From NCBI GenBank assembly GCA_023250385.1, contig JAHFAU010000021.1, forward strand, positions 1 to 17,428: 17,428 nt of DNA, written 5' to 3'. How positions within the stretch are numbered: the first letter of the stretch is position 1; the number at the start of each line of letters is the position of its first letter. The position numbers and the translations under genes are program-made. Source of the stretch: Anaerolineales bacterium. GTDB taxonomy: Bacteria; Chloroflexota; Anaerolineae; Anaerolineales; E44-bin32. This document shows positions 1 to 8,110 of this stretch, piece by piece. The notes under the pieces are model-generated. The model saw only the letters and a list, made by a program, of their open reading frames with translations, did no database searches and had not been told where the DNA came from.

Positions 1-1
1 C

Positions 2-352
2 CGGGTGCGGGCCCGGGTGGTGAAGAACAAGGTGGCGGCGCCGTTCCGGGTGGCCGAGTTTGAGATCCTGTACAACGAGGGGATCAGCAAGGTCGGTGGG
101 ATCCTGGACCTGGCGGTCGAGAATGGCTTCGTGGAGAAGCGGGGGTCCTTTTTCTCGGTCGGTGAGACGCGGATCGGGCAGGGTAGGGATAATGCCAGGA
201 CCTACCTACGGGAGCACCCTGAGCTGATGCTCGATCTCGATAGCCGGATCCGTGGGCTTACCCGCGCCGCAGTCGTGAGCTCGCAAGGTGAGTCCGAAGA
301 AGAAGGTGGACCCTCGGCGATCGCAGAGTCCCGGTTGGCCTACGCGGCCTGA
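2..352 (+). CDS. recA: RecA recombinase, C-terminal fragment
   Basis: The 5' end is cut by the window edge, so only about 116 codons of the C-terminal end remain, in a frame open from base 2. The protein matches the end of RecA. It has the basic VVKNKVAAPFR stretch that follows the second DNA-binding loop region, then the AEFEILYNEGISKVGGILDLAVENG segment (shown here by key residues EGIS and GGILDL), and then GQGRDNARTYLREHP of the C-terminal domain. The last 20 or so residues are an acidic, low-complexity tail (EEEGG), as in many RecA proteins, where such tails modulate DNA binding. RecA performs strand exchange and LexA co-cleavage in the cytoplasm; the ATPase core lies outside the window. 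The next gene is a lipoprotein rather than recX. Identification is firm; the true N-terminus cannot be seen. Confidence 0.95.
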   Translation, partial: RVRARVVKNKVAAPFRVAEFEILYNEGISKVGGILDLAVENGFVEKRGSFFSVGETRIGQGRDNARTYLREHPELMLDLDSRIRGLTRAAVVSSQGESEEEGGPSAIAESRLAYAA

Positions 353-398
353 CCTGTTCCGGAGGTTGATCAGCTTGCCCGGCACGCCGGATCGGCCG

Positions 399-935
399 AT
401 GATTCTCTACGTGACGCGATCGGCCAGGAAGCAAGCAAGTTGGGTGGGTTCAGCGCTGTTTGCGCTGCTGTTATCCGCCTGTGGGCCGCCCCCGGAACCG
501 TCGGCGATTCCGCCTGCATTCGTTCAGGCCGGATCGGTGCCCTCCAGCACCTCTAGCCCGGCAACTTCCTCATTCCAGATCGGGTTGACCCAGGCCGATT
601 GTGTGGACCAGGCCCGCTTCATTGAAGATCTCACCGTCCCGGATGGGACCCGGGTCGCGCCGGGAGCGTTGATCGACAAGCGCTGGTCGGTTCTCAACTC
701 GGGGACCTGCAATTGGGGGCCCGGCTACCGCTTGATCCGAACCGACGATGGATCGCTTACCGGCCCGAGCGAACTCGCCCTGTATCCTGCTCGGGCCGGC
801 GAACCGGCGGTCTGGCAAGTGTTGCTTACCGCGCCGCGCGAGCCGGGGCAGCACATTGCCAGCTGGCAGGCCCGTTCCCCAAGCGGTGAGCTGTTTGGCG
901 ACCCGGTATTCGTCCTGGTTGAGGTGGGGACTTGA
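399..935 (+). CDS. Small lipoprotein with NBR1/FW-type Ig-like domain
   Basis: About 178 residues from the ATG at 399. The N-terminus is a lipoprotein signal: a basic n-region (TRSARKQ), a hydrophobic core and a lipobox LLSAC with Cys at residue 28. A Pro/Ser/Thr-rich linker follows. The C-terminal ~115 residues resemble the NBR1 four-Trp (FW) Ig-like domain: FIEDLTVPDGTRVAPG, then KRWSVLNSGTCNW, then APREPGQHIASWQA and FGDPVFVLVEV, with the expected spaced Trp residues. In bacteria these domains occur in surface lipoproteins, notably of Chloroflexota, and presumably bind an unknown ligand. The start is uncertain. The frame is open back to a GTG at 288 inside recA, but that would bury the signal peptide. 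A TTG at 375 has GGAGG nine bases upstream, and a GTG at 411 gives the most typical signal length. Function is unknown beyond cell-surface placement. Confidence 0.8.
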   Translation: MILYVTRSARKQASWVGSALFALLLSACGPPPEPSAIPPAFVQAGSVPSSTSSPATSSFQIGLTQADCVDQARFIEDLTVPDGTRVAPGALIDKRWSVLNSGTCNWGPGYRLIRTDDGSLTGPSELALYPARAGEPAVWQVLLTAPREPGQHIASWQARSPSGELFGDPVFVLVEVGT

Positions 936-939
936 GGCC

Positions 940-951
940 AGCCGGGTTCGG

Positions 952-953
<2 letters not shown>
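940..953. terminator. Weak hairpin between convergent stop codons
   Basis: AGCCG-GGTT-CGGCT forms a 5-bp stem with a 4-base loop. It lies in the 16-base space between the stop of the lipoprotein gene (933-935) and the stop of ahcY on the other strand (952-954). Being symmetric it could serve both convergent transcripts, but neither side has a T tract, so termination is only a guess. Confidence 0.3.
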
Positions 954-2229
<1,276 letters not shown>

Positions 2230-3186
2230 TTAAACCAATCGCCGCCTGAGCCCGCAGTCTGACCCAAATACCTGCTCGAATCGAGACACGAACTCGGCCA
2301 GGTCGTACTGCTGTCCTTGCGGGCCGAGGCTCTCGAGGCAGTATGTGGCAGCCAGGGAACCCATCCTGCCGCAACACTCGAGCGGTAGGTTGTGGATGAA
2401 ACCTTTCAAGAAGCCGGCCCGGTAGGCATCCCCGACCCCGGTCGGTTCGGCCGTTCCCTTCGGTCGCACGGCAGGAATCTGGACTCGGGCTTCCTGAGTG
2501 ATCAACTCAGATCCCAATTCGCTGCGGGTTACGACCGTGAATCGGGTCCGCTCGGCAATCTGCCCGAGGGTGAGGGAGGTCTTGTCCAGGATGAGGGCCA
2601 GCTCGTAGTCGTTGACGAAAAGCGCCTCCGCACCAGTGATCCCTTGTTCCAGCTCGCTACCCTCCAACCGCAAGATCTGCTGACTCGGATCGTAGAAGTA
2701 CGGAATCTCGAGCTGTTGGCATTCGCTCGCGTAACTGACCATGGCCCTCGGATCGTTCGGCGAAATGAAGACCAATTCGGGGCGTGGTTCAAGGTCAGCA
2801 ATCTTCAGCTGCGCCGCATGGGCCATCGCACCGGTATAAAAACTGGCAATCTGGGCATCGGCCTCGTCGGTTGTGACGAAGAAGGATGCGGAATGAACAC
2901 CAGGGATGATCTTGATCTCGCCCGTTTGCACCCCGATGCTCTCCAAGAACTGACCATATGGCTCGAAGTCTTCGCCGACGGTCGCCATGACCCGGGGGCG
3001 TTCACCCAACAACGCCATCGAGTAGGCGATGTTGGCCGCGATGCCCCCTCTTCGTTTGTCGAGGGTATCCACCAGGAAGGAGAGACTGAGGCTGTCGAGC
3101 CGGTCGGGCAGTATGTGCTCGCCGAACCGGCCCGGGAACCGCATGATGTAATCAAACGCGATCGAGCCGGTCAGGACGACGTCCAC
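2230..3186 (-). CDS. PfkB-family sugar/nucleoside kinase, probable adenosine kinase
   Basis: 318 residues with the PfkB (ribokinase) fold. Seen: an N-terminal GSIAFDYIM segment, the first family signature GGIAANIAYSMALLG (47-61), the NxxE magnesium motif as NDYE (192-195), and the second signature PTGVGDAYRAGFLKG (248-262) with Asp253 as catalytic base; the anion-hole GAGD is here GVGD. Substrate cannot be proved from sequence. Position directly before ahcY, which releases adenosine, and after mtnA makes adenosine kinase (adenosine + ATP to AMP) the best reading. Ribokinase-like or methylthioribose-kinase-like activity is less likely; MTR kinases belong to a different fold. The start is a GTG at 3186, 16 bases inside the end of mtnA, which suggests translational coupling. 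An in-frame ATG at residue 15 would cut into the fold. Confidence 0.85.
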   Translation of the reverse strand: MDVVLTGSIAFDYIMRFPGRFGEHILPDRLDSLSLSFLVDTLDKRRGGIAANIAYSMALLGERPRVMATVGEDFEPYGQFLESIGVQTGEIKIIPGVHSASFFVTTDEADAQIASFYTGAMAHAAQLKIADLEPRPELVFISPNDPRAMVSYASECQQLEIPYFYDPSQQILRLEGSELEQGITGAEALFVNDYELALILDKTSLTLGQIAERTRFTVVTRSELGSELITQEARVQIPAVRPKGTAEPTGVGDAYRAGFLKGFIHNLPLECCGRMGSLAATYCLESLGPQGQQYDLAEFVSRFEQVFGSDCGLRRRLV

Positions 3187-4247
3187 TGGCTCCGGGCCGA
3201 CTTGACCGCTTCGGCGAGCGCAAACACGTAGGGTGGCCGAAGAACGCCGACCTCGGTCACGATCGCGGTTACCAGCCGATGTTGGGTGATATCGAACGCC
3301 GGATTGCGTGCCCGACTGCCGGAGGGTGCAATCGGCTCCCCGTCGGCCTGGAGGTTGAGCACTTCTGCCGCGGGTCGCTCTTCGATTGGGATCTGCTCGC
3401 CGTTCACGACCGAGAGATCGATCGTGGATGTTGGAGCCACGACATAAAAGGGGACCCGGTTGTCGTGAGCAGCCAGGGCGAGCATATAGGTCCCGATCTT
3501 GTTGGCAACGTCGCCGTTGGCAGCAATCCGGTCTGCCCCTACTAACACCGAAGCCACTTGCCCGGCCTGTAGGAAAGAACCGGCAGCATTGTCGGCGATA
3601 ATCTCATGCTCGATACCGTATTGATCCAGCTCCCAGGCCGTTAGCCGCGCACCCTGCAAGCGAGGCCGGGTCTCGTCGACCAGGACGTGGATCGACTTTC
3701 CGTCTTCCTGGGCAGTGCGCAGGACCCCCAAGGCGGTGCCATAGTCTACGGTCGCCAGCGCCCCGGTATTGCAATGGTGAATTACCGTGTCGCCATCCTG
3801 AATCAGAGCGGCGCCGTGGCTGCCCATCCGACGATTGATGGCGACGTCCTGGTCTGCGATACGTTGCGCTTCAGCGACGAGCAGCCCGCGCAGGGCGTCC
3901 GGGTCTTGTTCGGTGTGGGCCTGAGCTCGATCCAGCATTCGGTCGAGCGCCCATCCGAGGTTGATCGCGGTCGGGCGGGAGGCCCGCAGCATTTGCTCAG
4001 CGGCCCGCAGGTCTTTCCAGAGCTCGGCGGAGCTCGCAGCAGTAGATCGAGCGGCGGCCAGCGCCAGGCCGAACGCGGCACTTGCCCCAATCGCCGGAGC
4101 GCCGCGGACCACCATTTCGCGAATGGCCTCCGCGACGGCCGCAGCTGATTCCAGCGTGACGATCGAGTACTCAGCCGGCAATCGCCGCTGATCGATCATT
4201 TTCACTGCCGAGAGGGATTGATCCCAAGATACGGTTCGCACCGGCAA
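3171..4247 (-). CDS. mtnA: S-methyl-5-thioribose-1-phosphate isomerase
   Basis: 358 residues, the usual length for MtnA. The enzyme converts methylthioribose-1-phosphate to methylthioribulose-1-phosphate in methionine salvage. Hallmarks: VVRGAPAIGASAAFG (46-60), HHCNTGALAT with catalytic Cys159, the VDETRPRLQGARLTAWEL stretch (190-207, the family's DETRP motif), and GADRIAANGDVANKIGTY with catalytic Asp239. The family also contains eIF2B-related and ribose-1,5-bisphosphate isomerase proteins, but the HCNTG plus DETRPRLQG combination fits MtnA. The start is either TTG at 4247 or the in-frame GTG two codons later at 4241; neither has a clear Shine-Dalgarno sequence, and a hairpin ends just upstream. 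No other salvage genes (mtnP, mtnB, mtnC) are in the window, so the full pathway is not shown. First gene of the operon. Confidence 0.95.
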   Translation of the reverse strand: MPVRTVSWDQSLSAVKMIDQRRLPAEYSIVTLESAAAVAEAIREMVVRGAPAIGASAAFGLALAAARSTAASSAELWKDLRAAEQMLRASRPTAINLGWALDRMLDRAQAHTEQDPDALRGLLVAEAQRIADQDVAINRRMGSHGAALIQDGDTVIHHCNTGALATVDYGTALGVLRTAQEDGKSIHVLVDETRPRLQGARLTAWELDQYGIEHEIIADNAAGSFLQAGQVASVLVGADRIAANGDVANKIGTYMLALAAHDNRVPFYVVAPTSTIDLSVVNGEQIPIEERPAAEVLNLQADGEPIAPSGSRARNPAFDITQHRLVTAIVTEVGVLRPPYVFALAEAVKSARSQWTSS

Positions 4248-4257
4248 GGCACAAAAA

Positions 4258-4291
4258 CGCGCTCTCGGCCGAGAGCGCAGTGGAACTGCGC
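4258..4291 (-). promoter_or_regulatory. Overlapping hairpins in mtnA leader (possible attenuator or operator)
   Basis: Plus 4259-4278 is a perfect 20-base palindrome, GCGCTCTCGGCCGAGAGCGC. On the minus strand it is followed by GTTTTTG, the shape of an intrinsic terminator, ending about ten bases before the mtnA start. A second inverted repeat, GCGCAGT-GGA-ACTGCGC (4275-4291), shares the four bases GCGC (4275-4278) with it, so the two stems cannot both form fully. This is the geometry of a terminator and antiterminator pair. The palindrome could instead be the binding site of a dimeric repressor between divergent genes. Confidence 0.5.
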
Positions 4292-4295
4292 GGGG

Positions 4296-4324
4296 AGTTT
4301 AGCACGCCCAAGGGTGGGTGACAA
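4296..4324 (-). promoter_or_regulatory. Sigma70-type promoter for mtnA-kinase-ahcY
   Basis: On the minus strand, TTGTCA (plus 4319-4324) is followed after 17 bases by TAAACT (plus 4296-4301). Transcription would begin near 4289, giving a leader of only about 42 bases before mtnA. Box quality and spacing are good but unproved. Confidence 0.6.
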
Positions 4325-4336
4325 GGGAACAATGAT

Positions 4337-6736
4337 ATGATGCCGGCCGTGTCCTCCGGCCCTCAACTCGCGGGCGCGGGACTTGCGCTGTTGACTCTCG
4401 CCTGCAGCCTGGCCACGCCCCGGGTTCCGACCGCGACGTTCGAACCGGTTCCTACCCCGACCGCGGTTGCTTTCCCCTCTCCCACGCCGACCGCTTCTCC
4501 CTCAGCGCCGCTCAATGCCGGCCAACAAGCCCTCTTCAACGGAGACTGGGACCTGGCCTATGTCGAATTCAGCCGACAGCTCGAGCAAGCCAGCGAGCCG
4601 GAGCAGATCGCTGAAGCGCTCTATGGCCGGGCCAAAGCCTTGCTGCGATCCGGGCTCCACGCCGGCGCCCAGGCCGAACTCACCGAACTGATCGATCGAT
4701 TTCCAACCAACGTTCGTTCAGCCCAGGCTCGCGTGCTGAGGGCCCAAGCCTTTCTCGGTCTTGGTCAGCCGGAGCAGGCTGCAGCGGACTATGCGGCCTA
4801 TCTGGAACAGCGGCCAGGAGTGTTGGATGGCTACGTGGAGGAATGGTTGGCCGACGCGTTGCGCCTTGCGGGCCGGCCGCTAGAAGCTGTGGGGCATTAC
4901 CAGAACGCGATCGCAGCGCAAGGGATCACCGACGCCCTTTCGCTGCTGATCAAGATTGGCCGGTGCTATCTCGAGGCTGGCGAATTCGAACTTGCATTGA
5001 CCCAGTTTGACTCCGTCTACGCCCAGACCAGCGACCCGGGAACCCGCGCTTCGATGAATCTACTCGCCGGAGAAGCTTTGGAGGGTTTGGGGCAGTTCGA
5101 TGGAGCGTTTTCCCGCTACCTGGACTCGGTTAACAACTACCCCACCGCCCAGGACAGTTACATTGGTCTGGTTCGGCTGGTGGAGGCGGAAGTCCCGGTT
5201 GACGACTTTCAACGCGGCTTGGTGGATTACCACGCCGAGGCTTACGAGCCGGCGCTGGCGGCCTTCGATCGGGCGCTGGGGAATGCGCCAAGCGCGGCGG
5301 GTTTCTATTATCGCGGCCTGACCCAACTATCGCTCGGCAACTCGGAATCTGCGCTGGCTGACTTCGAAGCGCTGGTCGCCGACTATCCGGGAGATTCCCT
5401 GTGGCCTGAAGCGGAGCTGGCCATGGCCCGAACACAGTGGGCGTATCTTGATCAATATTCGGCCGCCGTCGACACCTACCTTGCCCTCGCCGCCGAACGG
5501 CCGGAGCCGGGTATCGGGCCCGAGGCGCTGTTCGCCGCGGGCCGAACGGCGGAACGGTCCGGGGATCTGCGCCTGGCGGCTGACATCTGGCTCCGCTTAC
5601 CCGAGCTGTATCCCGGCCATGATCTGGCCCAGCGAGGTGCATTTCAATCCGGGGTAGCTTTGTTTCGCCAGGGGCAATTCGCTGAGGCGGACCAGGCTTT
5701 CGGACGCGCTCTGGAGAGCGCCTCGACTTCAGCCGATACCGCGGCCGCGGAGCTCTGGCGCGGAAAAACTCTTCTGGCCGCCGGGGATCCCCAGGCGGCT
5801 GAGGCTGCGTGGAACCAAGCGGTGCAAGCAGATCCAACGGGATACTACTCGGTCCGGGCGGCCGATCTACTGGCGGGCAACCCGGTTTTCGAGAGCAGCG
5901 GACCATTCGACTTCGCCTACGACCGCGAGGCGGAACAGGCCGAGGCCGAGCGGTGGCTGCGACAGACCTTCAGCCTGTCCGGGCCGGATCCGCTGAGTGA
6001 ACCGGATCTGGCGCTCGCCGGAGATCCACGCTGGGTCCGCGGCCGGGAACTCTCGACGCTGGGAGAATTGGAGCTTGCCGCGGCCGAATTCTCGTCCCTC
6101 CGGCAGTCGGTCGAGACCGACCCGGAGGCAACTTACCGGCTCATGCACGAGCTGCTCGGCTTGGGTTTGTACCGCGACGCAATCATTGCCTCCCGGCAGA
6201 TCCTCAGGCTGGCCGGGATGGACGATGCTGCAACGTTGGAAGCTCCGGTGTACTTCAACCGGATTCGGTTTGGCCCGTACTTCGGAGAACTGATCTTGCC
6301 GGAGGCCGCCCGCTACGGCCTGGATGGGCTCTTCCTGCTGTCGGTCGTCCGACAGGAGAGCCTATTCGAGGGGTTTGCCACCTCATCGGCCGCTGCCCAC
6401 GGCCTCATGCAGGTCATCCCCAGCACCGGTGAATCAATCGCCGCTCAGCTGGGCTGGCCCCCGGACTACACCAGTGCCGATCTGCACCGGCCGATCGTCA
6501 GCGTGCGATTTGGCACCTTCTACCTGGCGGCCCAACGCGACCGGTTTGAAGGGGATTTCTTTGCCGCGTTGGCGGCCTACAACGCCGGGCCAGGCAACGC
6601 TCAAATCTGGAAGGACCTGGCGCCCTCGGATCCCGACCTGTTCCTGGAAGTAATTCGCCTCGATCAGCCCCAACTGTACATCCGGGTCATCTTTGAAGTC
6701 TACGAGATCTATCGAAGTCTCTATTCGGGCGGCTAA
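4337..6736 (+). CDS. Lipoprotein lytic murein transglycosylase with TPR array (Slt-like)
   Basis: 799 residues. The N-terminus has a lipoprotein signal with lipobox LTLAC (Cys23) followed by a Thr/Pro/Ser linker (about 24-60) with TPTPT-type repeats. Residues ~60-560 are helical TPR-like repeats, for example GRAKALLRSGLHAGAQAEL, FYYRGLTQLSLGNSESALAD and SGVALFRQGQFAEADQAF. The C-terminal ~150 residues are a family-1 SLT lysozyme-like domain: SVVRQES with catalytic Glu674, then AAHGLMQVIPSTG, then AAYNAGPGN. Such enzymes cleave the MurNAc-GlcNAc bond with formation of 1,6-anhydroMurNAc. Architecture matches Slt70-type proteins with a TPR superhelix in place of the doughnut, anchored to the outer face of the membrane. 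AAGGGA eight bases before the ATG at 4337 supports the start. It diverges from mtnA; no terminator is visible after the stop, where an IS lies 30 bases on. Confidence 0.92.
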   Translation: MMPAVSSGPQLAGAGLALLTLACSLATPRVPTATFEPVPTPTAVAFPSPTPTASPSAPLNAGQQALFNGDWDLAYVEFSRQLEQASEPEQIAEALYGRAKALLRSGLHAGAQAELTELIDRFPTNVRSAQARVLRAQAFLGLGQPEQAAADYAAYLEQRPGVLDGYVEEWLADALRLAGRPLEAVGHYQNAIAAQGITDALSLLIKIGRCYLEAGEFELALTQFDSVYAQTSDPGTRASMNLLAGEALEGLGQFDGAFSRYLDSVNNYPTAQDSYIGLVRLVEAEVPVDDFQRGLVDYHAEAYEPALAAFDRALGNAPSAAGFYYRGLTQLSLGNSESALADFEALVADYPGDSLWPEAELAMARTQWAYLDQYSAAVDTYLALAAERPEPGIGPEALFAAGRTAERSGDLRLAADIWLRLPELYPGHDLAQRGAFQSGVALFRQGQFAEADQAFGRALESASTSADTAAAELWRGKTLLAAGDPQAAEAAWNQAVQADPTGYYSVRAADLLAGNPVFESSGPFDFAYDREAEQAEAERWLRQTFSLSGPDPLSEPDLALAGDPRWVRGRELSTLGELELAAAEFSSLRQSVETDPEATYRLMHELLGLGLYRDAIIASRQILRLAGMDDAATLEAPVYFNRIRFGPYFGELILPEAARYGLDGLFLLSVVRQESLFEGFATSSAAAHGLMQVIPSTGESIAAQLGWPPDYTSADLHRPIVSVRFGTFYLAAQRDRFEGDFFAALAAYNAGPGNAQIWKDLAPSDPDLFLEVIRLDQPQLYIRVIFEVYEIYRSLYSGG

Positions 6737-6752
6737 GCGCCATACTCGCTCG

Positions 6753-6766
6753 GGCTCCCCAATGAT
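6753..6766 (+). repeat. 14-bp direct repeat, left copy (target duplication)
   Basis: GGCTCCCCAATGAT, identical to 7982-7995. The bases on either side of the two copies differ, so the duplication is exactly 14 bp. It lies 16 bases after the transglycosylase stop codon. Confidence 0.85.
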
Positions 6767-6774
6767 GTTGTGGG

Positions 6775-6816
6775 TCAATGACAATGTCACCTGATCAGTT
6801 CAATGAAAATGTCACC
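6775..6816 (+). repeat. IS left inverted repeat with two subrepeats
   Basis: Contains TCAATGACAATGTCACC (6775-6791) and TCAATGAAAATGTCACC (6800-6816), two near-identical 17-mers whose starts are 25 bases apart. Both recur inverted at the right end. The transposase stop codon (6812-6814) lies inside the inner subrepeat. The paired subrepeats look like double transposase-binding sites. Confidence 0.8.
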
Positions 6817-7924
6817 CCTCGGGTTTCTTCGGCTTTGCCTGGACGATGATGGGTTGGCGCCAGGGGTGATCGGGAGGCGGCTTGTAGGGTTGGCGTGGGA
6901 GCTTGGAGGGCAAGGGTGGTTTCGTGCTGTAAGGCATGGGGCTGGGCGCCAGTGGTGTGGCGGGCGTGAACTTGCCTACGGCAGGAGGGTTGGCGTGCAG
7001 GGGTTTGAAGCGCGCCACGGGTGATCCCTGGTAGCAGACCAGGAGCTGACCGTTGAGCTCCTGGCGGACTTGAACGCGGCGGTGGGCGTAGGAGGAGCGG
7101 CTGCGGCCGGGGGCGATGGGTAGGCGGTGGCCATTGAAGGAGATGGAGTTGTCCTTGGCCACGACGCGCTCGTGTTTGAAGCAGAAGACAGTCTCAGGCC
7201 GAAGGCCGAGGGGCCAGGGACGGTAGGCAGACTCGGACTGGGCGGGAGGAACAGCGAAACGGGAGTTGTAGCTGGGCAGGAAGCGCTGCAAGACGTGGTT
7301 GGCGTCTTCGAGGGAGGCAGCCCCGGCCTGGCGCAGGGCTTTGACGAGGCGGTCTTGGAGAGTGCCGAAGAGGCGCTCGATGCGGCCTTTGGCCTGCGGG
7401 GAATGGGCTGGGATCAGGCGCACTTGCAGCTCGTCGAGGAGGCGGCCGAGCTGGCTCCGTGGGGGCTTGCCGTCCAGTTCTTCGGCGATGGAAGCCTTCT
7501 TGGGGCTCTGGAAGAGGGTGTGGCGGTCGGCATAGACCGCCAGGGGAAGGCCGTGAGTGTGGGAGAGGTGCTGGAGAAGCAGGAAGTAGCCGGCGGAGTC
7601 CTCTTCGGGGCGGAAGAGGGCCCAGGGGATCTCGCCAGTGGCGTCGTCGACGGCGGCGATCAGGCAGAGCTCGGGCCCCCGGGCTTCGAGCCAGGGGTGG
7701 TGGCTGCCGTCGACCTGGAGGAGCATACCGGGCTGCGGGCGGCGAGGGCGCCAGGAGCGATAGCGAGGCGGGCGCTTCTTGTGAGGGCTCGGCAGGCCGG
7801 CCTCTCGGCGCAGGCGGCGCACGCTGGAGCGGGAGATCTGGAGGGTGTGGTCTTCGGCAAGAACTTCGGTGATCACAAAAAGGCGCTTCTGCTCTCGAAC
7901 GGTCAAGGTCACCTCTTGGCTCAT
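6812..7924 (-). CDS. DDE transposase, ISNCY/IS1202-like, N-terminal HTH region apparently deleted
   Basis: 370 residues. The catalytic core is an RNase H-like integrase fold with a plausible DDE triad: Asp72 in LQVDGSHHPWLE, Asp133 in AVYADRHTLF, and Glu183 in AKGRIERLFGTLQDRL. The C-terminus is Pro/Lys rich and basic. Family members I recall start with a motif like LTVREQKRL, then ~100 residues of paired helix-turn-helix, then SRSTVRR-LRxAG-xxSP before the core. Here LTVREQKRLFVITEVL (7-22) runs directly into AEDHTLQISRSSVRRLRREAG, so the HTH block appears to be missing without loss of frame, near residues 20-25 (about 7850-7867). The protein could still be stable but probably cannot recognise its ends. 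The full-length form is inferred from memory of the family, not from an alignment. Confidence 0.82.
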   Translation of the reverse strand: MSQEVTLTVREQKRLFVITEVLAEDHTLQISRSSVRRLRREAGLPSPHKKRPPRYRSWRPRRPQPGMLLQVDGSHHPWLEARGPELCLIAAVDDATGEIPWALFRPEEDSAGYFLLLQHLSHTHGLPLAVYADRHTLFQSPKKASIAEELDGKPPRSQLGRLLDELQVRLIPAHSPQAKGRIERLFGTLQDRLVKALRQAGAASLEDANHVLQRFLPSYNSRFAVPPAQSESAYRPWPLGLRPETVFCFKHERVVAKDNSISFNGHRLPIAPGRSRSSYAHRRVQVRQELNGQLLVCYQGSPVARFKPLHANPPAVGKFTPATPLAPSPMPYSTKPPLPSKLPRQPYKPPPDHPWRQPIIVQAKPKKPEG

Positions 7925-7926
7925 GA

Positions 7927-7970
7927 GGTGACATTTTCACTGAACCGTTGGCGGTGACACTTTCACTGGA
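7927..7970 (-). repeat. IS right inverted repeat with two subrepeats
   Basis: Read on the minus strand it holds TCCAGTGAAAGTGTCACC (7970-7953) and TTCAGTGAAAATGTCACC (7944-7927). The starts are 26 bases apart, matching the two subrepeats of the left end. The transposase ATG at 7924 follows directly, with no evident ribosome binding site. Confidence 0.8.
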
Positions 7971-7981
7971 CTCTAGCATCC

Positions 7982-7995
7982 GGCTCCCCAATGAT
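7982..7995 (+). repeat. 14-bp direct repeat, right copy (target duplication)
   Basis: GGCTCCCCAATGAT, identical to 6753-6766. Its last T is also the first base of the rpoB -35 box TTGCCA. Confidence 0.85.
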
Positions 7996-8023
7996 TGCCA
8001 AAAGGGAAGAGCTATGGTAATAT
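7995..8023 (+). promoter_or_regulatory. rpoB: Sigma70-type promoter for rpoB
   Basis: TTGCCA (7995-8000), a 17-base spacer, and TAATAT (8018-8023). Start of transcription would be near 8030, leaving a leader of about 150 bases. The first T of the -35 box is the last base of the IS target duplication, so the insertion has replaced everything upstream of the box while leaving it intact. Confidence 0.65.
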
Positions 8024-8044
8024 GAAGTTTCGCCCTACATAGGG

Positions 8045-8110
8045 GTCGGATACGCGCCCAGTCTGCCAACGAGCTGGGCGGCCGGGCAGCATACCCCGGC
8101 AATGACCGAC
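8045..8110 (+). promoter_or_regulatory. Branched stem-loop structure in rpoB leader
   Basis: Two adjacent hairpins, CGCCCAG/CTGGGCG (8055-8061 with 8074-8080) and GCCGGG/CCCGGC (8081-8086 with 8095-8100), are enclosed by a 5-bp outer stem GTCGG/CCGAC (8045-8049 with 8106-8110). Together they form a possible three-way junction. It sits in a 150-base leader that otherwise holds no gene. Role unknown; control of rpoB expression is one option. No match to a named riboswitch is recognised. Confidence 0.45.

Larger units (their letters stand above)
6767..7981 (-). mobile_element. Insertion sequence, ISNCY/IS1202-like, probably an internally deleted copy
   Basis: A 1215-base element bounded by a 14-bp direct repeat. 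Its near-terminal inverted repeats are imperfect and about 42-44 bases long. The single transposase gene runs from one terminal repeat to the other. The outermost 8-12 bases between direct repeat and inverted repeat match poorly. Family assignment rests on the protein (LQVDGSHHPWLE type) and on the long duplication, which fits some IS1202-group elements as I recall them. The size is below the ~1.5 kb I would expect for a full-length relative. Confidence 0.8.

Noticed and set aside
288..398. N-terminal extension of the lipoprotein gene into recA
   Set aside because: It would put 37 residues before a standard lipoprotein signal peptide; internal starts at 375, 399 or 411 fit better.
2392..3231. 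279-codon plus-strand frame opposite the PfkB kinase
   Set aside because: Antisense to a gene with clear family signatures.
5130..5906. 258-codon minus-strand frame inside the transglycosylase gene
   Set aside because: Arg/Pro-rich antisense shadow; the plus-strand TPR protein explains the region.
7127..7957. 276-codon open frame on the plus strand across the IS
   Set aside because: Antisense to the transposase; Gly/Glu-rich composition is that of a shadow frame in high-GC DNA, with no motif or ribosome site.
7194..8102. 302-codon minus-strand frame overlapping the transposase and rpoB leader
   Set aside because: Arg/Pro-rich out-of-frame shadow of the transposase; it would cross the IS end and the rpoB promoter.
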